Source of the DNA: Deltaproteobacteria bacterium
GTDB lineage: Bacteria > Desulfobacterota > DSM-4660 > Desulfatiglandales > Desulfatiglandaceae
Length of the DNA stretch: 8,982 bases
Direction: 5' to 3'
Assembly (NCBI GenBank): GCA_029932035.1
Contig: JAOZQV010000140.1
Location: 1 to 8,982, forward strand
The position numbers and the translations under genes are program-made. Below are positions 1-5,207 of this stretch, piece after piece. The notes under the pieces are model-generated. The model did no database searches, had not been told where the DNA came from, and worked only from the letters and a program-made list of their open reading frames with translations. Position 1 is the stretch's first letter. Each line of letters begins with the position of its first letter.

Positions 1-82
1 CCGCCCCAGAATGTCTGCAGTATCGCCATCGTTGGTAGAGATTAGACAGTTACCAATTGAGTTTGGTGCAAAAAGCACATTA
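1..82 (-). other. Unassigned edge segment, possible coding remnant (weak WD40-like look)
   Basis: This short segment lies left of the inverted-repeat structure. On the minus strand one frame is open across it. It contains the stretch LFAPNSIGN followed by LISTNDGDTADI, which loosely follows the spacing of a WD40 blade (FSPDG, then LLS, then DGT). There is no start, no stop and no full repeat unit, and the segment is cut by the window edge, so this is only a resemblance. If it is real, the repeat structure beginning at 83 would sit inside or next to the gene. Nothing on the plus strand is convincing. Confidence 0.15.
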
Positions 83-242
83 CTCACGCAAAGCCGCAAA
101 GACGCAAAGAAAACCTACAGTCTATTGGCAACAAACCAGGTCCCAACTTTCTGTGAATGTGATAGCCCGTATCGACAACGATCTTCGCAATTTCGTTTTC
201 AGTCATAGTTTTTTTCTTTGCGTCTTTGCGGCTTTGCGTGAG
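83..242. repeat. Perfect 31-bp inverted repeat of CGCAAAG units, MITE-like
   Basis: The left arm is 83-113 and the right arm 212-242. They are exact reverse complements over 31 bp, separated by 98 bp. Each arm is itself built from three near-tandem units (CGCAAAG, CGCAAAG, CGCAAAG with short spacers). Match stops abruptly at both ends (82/243 and 114/211 do not pair), so the arms have defined borders. I recall very similar CGCAAAG-type sequences dispersed in many environmental bacterial genomes, but cannot verify it here. The structure encloses a truncated GxxExxY gene on the minus strand. It could be a remnant of a small non-autonomous mobile element or a dispersed repeat cassette. No transposase is present and no target-site duplication was identified. 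Confidence 0.85.
84..206 (-). pseudogene. Truncated N-terminus of a GxxExxY-family gene
   Basis: Reading the minus strand from the ATG at 206 gives a 40-residue frame ending in TGA at 84. Its first 26 residues (beginning MTENEIAKIVVD, then YHIH, then LGPGLL) match the characteristic N-terminus of GxxExxY proteins, a family of about 120-130 residues related to PD-(D/E)XK nucleases. In intact members LGPGLL runs straight on into E-S-V-Y-E. Here it changes to PIDC and then runs into the translated left repeat arm (SLRLCGFA). The loss falls inside the signature that names the family, and about four fifths of the protein is missing. The start codon lies 5 nt beyond the other repeat arm. Cellular role of the family is not established. 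The fragment is almost certainly non-functional. The call rests on remembered family consensus. Confidence 0.65.
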
Positions 243-289
243 ATCTTTTCTGTTCCGGTCTATCTGGGTTAGGGGCTAAGGGAGGAAAT

Positions 290-2296
290 ATGGAGTTTAA
301 AAGGCTGTTCGAGCCGATTACTATCAATAACCTGGTAATTAAGAACAGAACGGTGATGCCTTCCATGGGCCTCGCTTACAGCACTGACTACTCCTTTAAT
401 GATCGTTATAGGGATTTTTACAGGGAGAGGGCTAAGGGAGGCGTAGGTCTTTTGACCATCGGTCCGGTTGCCATCGACAGGGTGGGAAGCGCGCCTTTTA
501 TGTCCGGGCTTTTTGATGATAGTTATGTGGAGCCATTGAGACTGTTTCTTGATGAACTGCACCGGGAAACAGATGTCAAGGTTGCAACCCAGCTCCTCCA
601 TATGGGGCGGTACACCTTTTCTTTCTTGACAGGAATGACCCCGATTGCACCTTCCCCTATCCCGAGCAGACTTACCCATGAAACCCCGAGAGAGATGACA
701 GATGAGGATATTGAAGGGGTAAAGGAGGCCTATGCCCAGGCAGCGAGACGGGCTAAGGAGGCGGGTTTCGACTTTGTGGAGGTCTTGGCATGCACCGGCT
801 ATCTTATTAGCGAATTTCTCTCCCCTGTTACCAACCAGCGCACTGACGCTTACGGAGGTTCCATAGAGAACAGGATGCGCTTCGGACTTGAGGTCATAAG
901 GAAGGTGAGGGAAACCATTGGGAGGAAACTGGCCCTTGGTATCCGGATTGCCGGGAATGATTTTATGGAAGGAGGAAATACAAATAGGGAATCAGCGCTC
1001 TTTGCCGCAGAGGCTGAAAAGGCGGGGGTTGATGCCATCAACGTGACCGGCGGGTGGCACGAAACCAAGATACCGCAGCTTACGTCCAATGTGCCTCCAG
1101 GGGGCTTTTTATACCTCTCCCGCGGCATCAAAGAGAAGGTGAGTGTCCCTGTCTTTGCCTCCAACCGTCTTGGCGACCCCTATGTTGCCGAGCGGGCGCT
1201 CCGGTCCGGGGCGTGTGACATGATATGCTGGGGAAGGCCCCTTATCGCAGATCCGGAACTCCCCAATAAGGTGAAGGAGGGGAGATTAAACCAAATCATC
1301 CCCTGCATTGCCTGTAATCAGGGCTGTTTTGACTCTATTTTCGCGGGCATACCGGTGACCTGCATCCTTAACCCGAGGGCAGGGAATGAAGGTTTTTTCA
1401 AGTTGGGGCAGGGGGAGAAGTCTAAGAAAATCATGGTGGCGGGAGGAGGTCCCGCAGGAATGGAGTTCGCCCTCACCGCAGCAGAGAGAGGTCATGACGT
1501 AACCCTTTATGAAAGGGAAGGTCAGCTTGGAGGCCAGGTAAACCTGGCAAAGACACCACCGGGAAAGGCGGAATTTCATAGACTGATTGAGAGTATGAAA
1601 GGAAGGATGGAACATGGGGATGTAAGGGTCAATCTGAACACCCCTCTCACCCCGGAGATGGTAAGGGAAGAGAGCCCGGATCTTCTATTAATCGCCTCGG
1701 GGGCCAGACCGATCAGTATTGATGTGCCGGGAGTTGACAAACCTCACGTGGTGGAGGCCTGGGATGTCCTTGCCGAGAAAGTATGGAATATGGGAGAGGA
1801 TGTTATCGTAGTGGGGGGGAGCGCCACCGGGTGTGAAACCGCCCTTTTTGTGGCCGAAATGGCGGCCCCGGACCCGGACACATTCACCTTTCTGATGTAT
1901 CATGGAGCCGAGAATCGTGACTTTGCCGCTGAACTTCTTCATGCTCCGGGAAGGAGGGTAACGGTCATAGATATGCTCCCCCGCTTTGCAGACAATGTCG
2001 GGCGCACCGCTCGCTGGTCCCTCATCGAAAGCTTGAGACTCATGGGCGTTAATCTGCGTCCCAATACCCTGCTCCAGGAGATCAGGGATGATTCAATCCT
2101 GGTAAAAACCGATAAGGGGGAGGAGTCTATCCCTGCCGATACGGTTATTATGGCTGTCGGTGTCTCGTCTGTTAACGATTTTGCCGAGAATCTGGAGGAG
2201 ATCGGTTGCCATGTAATCACCATAGGAGATGCAAAGGAGCCGAGGAAAATTACAGAGGCCGTGAGAGAGGGATTTGAGGAGGCCTTGAAGATTTAA
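290..2296 (+). CDS. FadH/enoate-reductase-type NAD(P)H:flavin oxidoreductase with 4Fe-4S cluster
   Basis: This is a 668-aa cytoplasmic old-yellow-enzyme-type oxidoreductase, close in length and layout to E. coli 2,4-dienoyl-CoA reductase (about 670 aa). Residues 1-335 form the FMN TIM barrel. They include GYL with Tyr171 and GWHE with His257, at the positions of the FadH proton-donor Tyr and His. Cys339, Cys342, Cys346 and Cys358 (CxxCxxxC then C after 11) are the 4Fe-4S ligands, which carry electrons between FAD and FMN. A Rossmann FAD motif GGGPAG is at 385-390, an NAD(P) motif VVGGSATG at about 507-514, and the C-terminal FAD motif IGD at 645-647. About 28 extra residues lie after the NAD(P)-motif helix (about 524-553). 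Family members reduce C=C bonds of enoyl/dienoyl-CoAs or other enoates; the substrate is not predictable here. GGAGG at 281-285 supports the ATG. The gene stands alone on this strand with no clear partner. Confidence 0.93.
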   Translation: MEFKRLFEPITINNLVIKNRTVMPSMGLAYSTDYSFNDRYRDFYRERAKGGVGLLTIGPVAIDRVGSAPFMSGLFDDSYVEPLRLFLDELHRETDVKVATQLLHMGRYTFSFLTGMTPIAPSPIPSRLTHETPREMTDEDIEGVKEAYAQAARRAKEAGFDFVEVLACTGYLISEFLSPVTNQRTDAYGGSIENRMRFGLEVIRKVRETIGRKLALGIRIAGNDFMEGGNTNRESALFAAEAEKAGVDAINVTGGWHETKIPQLTSNVPPGGFLYLSRGIKEKVSVPVFASNRLGDPYVAERALRSGACDMICWGRPLIADPELPNKVKEGRLNQIIPCIACNQGCFDSIFAGIPVTCILNPRAGNEGFFKLGQGEKSKKIMVAGGGPAGMEFALTAAERGHDVTLYEREGQLGGQVNLAKTPPGKAEFHRLIESMKGRMEHGDVRVNLNTPLTPEMVREESPDLLLIASGARPISIDVPGVDKPHVVEAWDVLAEKVWNMGEDVIVVGGSATGCETALFVAEMAAPDPDTFTFLMYHGAENRDFAAELLHAPGRRVTVIDMLPRFADNVGRTARWSLIESLRLMGVNLRPNTLLQEIRDDSILVKTDKGEESIPADTVIMAVGVSSVNDFAENLEEIGCHVITIGDAKEPRKITEAVREGFEEALKI

Positions 2297-2318
2297 GAGA
2301 ATCTGGAGGAGAAATTTG

Positions 2319-2337
2319 ATCCCGCGCAGCGCGGGAT
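2319..2337. repeat. GC-rich short palindrome after the oxidoreductase gene
   Basis: Arms ATCCCGCGC (2319-2327) and GCGCGGGAT (2329-2337) are perfect complements around a single A. It lies 22 nt past the stop codon at 2296. The arms are followed by TTGAAATTGGG rather than a T-run, so it is not a canonical intrinsic terminator. It may instead act as a transcript-stabilising hairpin or be a dispersed REP-like unit. Confidence 0.6.
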
Positions 2338-2545
2338 TGAAATTGGGAAAAACAGTAGCATGCAAAACCCTTATCTAATTTCAAATTTCCAGTTTCGGCA
2401 TCCGGTTTTCAATTCGATAATACACCCCATTTCGGAAAAAAGTGTAAGGTTGAGAATGAAGGATGCCTTTATTTGCTTGATTTTTGTCAAAAACATGTTA
2501 ATGTAAAAAATTAGTAGGTGTCCGTCTTTATTTGGCGGGCTGGTT
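2338..2545 (+). promoter_or_regulatory. AT-rich upstream region with possible promoter for the cold-shock gene
   Basis: This is part of the 332-bp gene-free gap between 2296 and 2629. I see no coding frame that looks real. The segment 2470-2512 is AT-rich and contains promoter-like words: TTGATT at 2477-2482 with TAATGT 16 nt downstream at 2499-2504, or TTGTCA at 2484-2489 with only a poor -10. Neither pair is strong, so the start of transcription is uncertain. If transcription starts near 2510, the leader would be about 115-120 nt, the long type common for cold-shock genes. Confidence 0.3.
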
Positions 2546-2599
2546 TAGTTCTGAAGGGAAGATCCATTTGTAAAAGTGGCAACCCGAAGTTTGGAACTA
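2546..2599 (+). promoter_or_regulatory. Structured mRNA leader hairpin of the cold-shock gene
   Basis: Three nested pairings are visible in order: TAGTTC (2546-2551) with GAACTA (2594-2599); GGG (2556-2558) with CCC (2583-2585); CCATTT (2564-2569) with AAGTGG (2574-2579, one G-U). They are capped by GTAA (2570-2573), a GNRA-class tetraloop. The internal loops are TGAA opposite GAAGTTTG and AAGAT opposite CAA. The element ends 13 nt before the ribosome site at 2613-2620. Leader folding that changes with temperature is known for cspA-type mRNAs; that this element does so is inference. Confidence 0.5.
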
Positions 2600-2628
2600 T
2601 GAGAATTTTTTGAAAGGAGGGTGTCACT

Positions 2629-2829
2629 ATGGCGAGTGGAACTGTAAAGTGGTTTAATAACAGTAAAGGTTATGGTTTTATTGAGCAGGAAGATGGTCCC
2701 GATGTATTTGTTCATCATACTGGGATCAATGGAAGCGGTTTCAAGTCTCTTGAAGAAGGCGACCGAGTCACCTTTGATATAGAGGAAGGAGAAAAAGGCC
2801 CTGCTGCAGTGAATGTAACTGCGGCTTAG
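2629..2829 (+). CDS. Cold-shock domain protein (CspA family)
   Basis: This is a 66-aa single cold-shock domain (OB fold), the normal length for bacterial Csp proteins. It binds single-stranded RNA and DNA and acts as an RNA chaperone or antiterminator in the cytoplasm. The N-terminal GTVKWFN (residues 4-10) is diagnostic. RNP1 is KGYGFIEQ (13-20) and RNP2 is DVFVHHTGI (25-33), so the aromatic and basic nucleic-acid-facing residues Trp8, Phe9, Tyr15, Phe17, Phe27, His29 and His30 are all present. The usual Phe of FGF is Tyr here, a common variant. An excellent ribosome site AAAGGAGG (2613-2620) lies 8 nt before the ATG. The gene is monocistronic: a palindromic repeat and a strong terminator follow. 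Which Csp paralogue it is, and whether it is cold-induced, cannot be told. Confidence 0.96.
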   Translation: MASGTVKWFNNSKGYGFIEQEDGPDVFVHHTGINGSGFKSLEEGDRVTFDIEEGEKGPAAVNVTAA

Positions 2830-2853
2830 GTTGTGCCCATCCATAAATGGCTA

Positions 2854-2951
2854 TTTTCCGCAATCTCTGCGTCAGATTCGAATTTTAATCCTCGAAATAC
2901 TTCAATGTATTCCTGCGGTTAAAATCCTCATCTTTCTTGACCTTGCGAAAA
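2854..2951. repeat. 98-nt imperfect palindrome between the cold-shock gene and its terminator
   Basis: The arms 2854-2900 and 2907-2951 flank a 6-nt centre (TTCAAT). The best-paired parts are AAATAC/GTATT near the loop, ATTTTAA/TTAAAAT in the middle, GAT/ATC further out, and TTTTCCGCAA/TTGCGAAAA at the outer ends, with mismatches between. It is not followed by a T-run. It resembles a dispersed intergenic repeat, and I recall similar sequences in related genomes without being able to check. It could also fold in the 3' part of the csp transcript. Confidence 0.55.
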
Positions 2952-2998
2952 CTATCTCATTTCTGGATAGACACTATGTTGATACTCCCGGGTTTAAC

Positions 2999-3039
2999 AA
3001 GGGGCATTCCATTTTGAATATATATGGAATGCCCCTTTT
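2999..3039. terminator. Hairpin terminator between convergent genes
   Basis: A perfect 14-bp stem (2999-3012 AAGGGGCATTCCAT with 3024-3037 ATGGAATGCCCCTT) has an 11-nt loop. On the plus strand it is followed by TTGTTTTT, giving a good intrinsic terminator for the cold-shock transcript. On the minus strand it starts 11 nt after the stop of the Fe-S gene. The following sequence there is less T-rich (GTTAAA), so it would work less well in that direction. Confidence 0.85.
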
Positions 3040-3048
3040 GTTTTTCCC

Positions 3049-4215
3049 TTAGTTCGACTGGCGCAACCTTGGTGGAAGAACGGACACCTTCCGTAACCCC
3101 TCTTTCAACGATATGGCTTCTTCGGGGCAGAAGCGAGCGCAAATGCCGCAACCGAAACAGGATTTTTCATCCCGTTCAGCCGTTCCGTTGTCGTTCAGTT
3201 CAATGGCGTCCGTGGGACACCGTTCCACACAGACGCCGCACCCAGAACAGACATCCTGGTCAATCACGGAGAGGTAGTAGGTGGAATTAATCAGAGGGAA
3301 TGCGCCATCCCGCCAGAGATTCAACGTGTCGCAGCAGTCCTTACAGCAATTGCAAATGCTTGTTTCAGGCCGTGATACGTTTGATCCGGGATGAAAGGCT
3401 TTGTGAACAAGACCTGCCTCTTCAGCTTCCATCATTATTTCACGGGCTTCTTCCTTAGTGACCATACGGGTAAAACCCTGGGCCGCAGTATGACGAGCCG
3501 ATTTGCCAAAGGTGAAGCAGTTCATTACGGGTGCATTAATTGCGCAGGAGTGGCCGAGGACCTTTCTCCGCTGTCTGCAAAAACAGTAGCCTACCGCAAT
3601 CTCATCGAACTTATCGATGATATTATCCACTGACTGGCTTGGCAGGATAAACTCATCGGGGACCTCAACGGTCTTATCAAGGGGGATTATCCTGATAGTC
3701 TTTCCATCTTCCGTGACCCGTGCAGGGACGGTTCGGTCAGTGGGAGGGGCGGATTTGAGCATCGGCATGAGATTGTCATAATTTGCCTGGACCTGATCTC
3801 TGACCTCGTCTAAGAGTTTTTGAAACAACTCGGCGAGCTGTTTTTCTTCATCATCACCCTTTAGCTCCTCCATGAATTTATACTCCATCAAACCAACAAG
3901 CATAAGCGGGAGCAAACGGTAGACCATAATCCCGGCAGAGTTGGGCTGGTTAAAAATCAGCCCCTTTTTCGCAAGGCTCGTCGCGAGCCGGTCGATCTCC
4001 TCTGCAGAGAATTCGCAAGATGAGCCCAATTCCTCTAAGGTCTGGGAAGCTTTCTGATTGAACGCGCAGATGAAATCCAGTTCATCGGCGTTGTCTCCGA
4101 CAGCGTGTTTAATAATCGAGATCGTTGTATCATTGACCGGAAAGGGGAACATCCCCTGCCTGCAGACAGCTCCCGTGGCTGATTTGTATTTTTCCTCTAA
4201 TGAAATATCTGTCAT
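3049..4215 (-). CDS. Multi-cysteine 4Fe-4S ferredoxin-domain protein
   Basis: This is a 388-aa predicted soluble protein. The C-terminus carries two classic 4Fe-4S motifs: Cys323-326-329-333-Pro and Cys353-356-359-363-Pro, typical of bacterial dicluster ferredoxins. Before them lie two further cysteine groups: CFC (211, 213) with Cys224 and Cys233, and the dense CNCCKDCC run (288-295). These may bind another cluster or metal. The N-terminal ~100 residues look helical. The stretch FSAEEIDRLATSLAKKGLI (69-87) resembles a winged-helix recognition segment, so DNA or protein binding is possible. There is no signal peptide or membrane segment. The start at 4215 is chosen over the in-frame TTG at 4221 because AGGAGG (4226-4231) lies 10 nt before the ATG and only 4 nt before the TTG. 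The MBL-fold gene ends 24 nt upstream, so the two are probably co-transcribed. Electron transfer or redox sensing is inferred; the partner is unknown. Confidence 0.88.
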   Translation of the reverse strand: MTDISLEEKYKSATGAVCRQGMFPFPVNDTTISIIKHAVGDNADELDFICAFNQKASQTLEELGSSCEFSAEEIDRLATSLAKKGLIFNQPNSAGIMVYRLLPLMLVGLMEYKFMEELKGDDEEKQLAELFQKLLDEVRDQVQANYDNLMPMLKSAPPTDRTVPARVTEDGKTIRIIPLDKTVEVPDEFILPSQSVDNIIDKFDEIAVGYCFCRQRRKVLGHSCAINAPVMNCFTFGKSARHTAAQGFTRMVTKEEAREIMMEAEEAGLVHKAFHPGSNVSRPETSICNCCKDCCDTLNLWRDGAFPLINSTYYLSVIDQDVCSGCGVCVERCPTDAIELNDNGTAERDEKSCFGCGICARFCPEEAISLKEGLRKVSVLPPRLRQSN

Positions 4216-4225
4216 AATCAAACAA

Positions 4226-4231
4226 CCTCCT
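4226..4231 (-). promoter_or_regulatory. Ribosome binding site that decides the Fe-S protein start
   Basis: AGGAGG on the minus strand sits in the short gap after the MBL-fold gene stop. Spacing to the ATG at 4215 is 10 nt and to the in-frame TTG at 4221 is 4 nt, which favours the ATG. Confidence 0.7.
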
Positions 4232-4239
4232 TTTTGACA

Positions 4240-5121
4240 CTAAGCTATATAGTACTCTCCATCTTTTACCACCACACCTTCTTTCATAAGCTTTTCCAGG
4301 TGTTTTTTCATGTGACCCCGTTCACCAAGCTCAAAAAACATCTTCGGTTCCCTTGGCCTGCCATAGATTATACACGCTGCCACAATTTGTTCTAAGGTTC
4401 GGGCGGTCTTCAACAGATCCTTGAGTTTTTCCTCTCTCTCAGCGATAACCGCTAAATATTGATCCCATCTGGTCCCGGGCTCCTCCTCAAATATGCCGGC
4501 CTCGTGGGATGCAACCCATACCTTGGCCGGGATTTTTCTCAAACGCTCTACGGAGTCTATGGTTTTGTAGATGCTCGAATTGAGATCACCATACCATGGG
4601 CCGAACCTCGTAAGATCGTAGTCGCCTAAGAGCAATACTCCGGGACCTGGGAAAAAGAAGGAAAGGTGGCCGGGTGTATGACCCGGCGTACCTATAATTT
4701 CAACCGTCCCTGTTTTTAGATGAATGATATCCCCACTCCTCAAAAACTGTTTTGGCCTGCGTGGCTTGAAATGGAAATCTTTAATAAATATGGGAGTCCA
4801 GTACTCGCGTTCATCCTCATTATCCATTCCATAGGAATCCATAAAGACTTCGAGATTCGAGAGGGGTGGTGCGTCTTGTTTTGAAACCAATAGAGGGATG
4901 TCATCAAATAGATCTAAATGCATGAAATGATCTTCGTGCCAGTGGGTGAGCCAGACTGCTTTGACCCCGGGATCTTCCCTGAGTTGAATGAGTCGCTTCC
5001 TATCCGAAGCGGGATCAATCAATATCTTATCGCCCTCTATATAAATGGAATGGCAATTGGGATATCTCCCACCATTTTCACCCGGAATGAACAGCGCCGG
5101 ACCATAATGTGTCTCTTTCAT
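4240..5121 (-). CDS. Metallo-beta-lactamase-fold hydrolase with C-terminal winged-helix-like tail
   Basis: This is a 293-aa cytoplasmic MBL-fold protein. The dinuclear metal site is complete: THWHEDH gives His60, His62, Asp64 and His65; GTPGHTPGH gives His148 (metal) and His152; GDYD gives Asp167; and ASHEAG gives His206. Residues after about 225 form a separate helical tail. It ends in ERGHMKKHLEKLMKEG followed by a short beta-like segment, as in the LACTB2/RNase-Z-like group where the C-terminus has a winged-helix shape. The family includes thioesterases, lactonases, glyoxalase II types and nucleases, so the substrate cannot be named. An in-frame stop lies two codons upstream of the ATG, which fixes the start. 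The ribosome site is weak (GAGA about 11 nt away), so translation may be coupled to readthrough from the upstream gene. It is followed after 24 nt by the 4Fe-4S protein gene. Confidence 0.9.
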   Translation of the reverse strand: MKETHYGPALFIPGENGGRYPNCHSIYIEGDKILIDPASDRKRLIQLREDPGVKAVWLTHWHEDHFMHLDLFDDIPLLVSKQDAPPLSNLEVFMDSYGMDNEDEREYWTPIFIKDFHFKPRRPKQFLRSGDIIHLKTGTVEIIGTPGHTPGHLSFFFPGPGVLLLGDYDLTRFGPWYGDLNSSIYKTIDSVERLRKIPAKVWVASHEAGIFEEEPGTRWDQYLAVIAEREEKLKDLLKTARTLEQIVAACIIYGRPREPKMFFELGERGHMKKHLEKLMKEGVVVKDGEYYIA

Positions 5122-5162
5122 GATTTACGGTATCTCGTTGTACTGTTTATTTATTTACACCC

Positions 5163-5177
5163 ATCTGATCAGATCTG
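5163..5177. promoter_or_regulatory. Overlapping palindromes in the 86-bp gap, possible operator
   Basis: ATCTGATCAGAT (5163-5174) is a perfect 12-bp palindrome. It overlaps a second one, CAGATCTG (5170-5177). They lie between the DUF898-TPR gene stop and the MBL-fold gene start. No good -35/-10 pair was seen beside them, and no hairpin with a T-run. A regulator site is possible; chance is not excluded. Confidence 0.3.
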
Positions 5178-5207
5178 CGTCCCATTTAACGTAAATCCTA
5201 AATTCCG

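Noticed and set aside
83..242. CRISPR array or riboswitch reading of the CGCAAAG structure
   Set aside because: There are only two arms, inverted rather than direct, and the interior is a gene fragment.
11..272. Two overlapping plus-strand frames of 65 and 71 codons containing translated repeat (SRKDAKK, SRKAAKTQRK)
   Set aside because: They read through the inverted-repeat arms and oppose the recognisable GxxExxY fragment; no ribosome site or family resemblance.
2297..2337. Intrinsic terminator for the flavoenzyme gene
   Set aside because: The palindrome at 2319-2337 has no T-run after it, so it is listed as a repeat rather than a terminator.
3391..3633. Plus-strand 80-codon frame opposite the Fe-S protein gene
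   Set aside because: It lies wholly antisense to a gene with clear ferredoxin motifs and has no ribosome site or recognisable domain.
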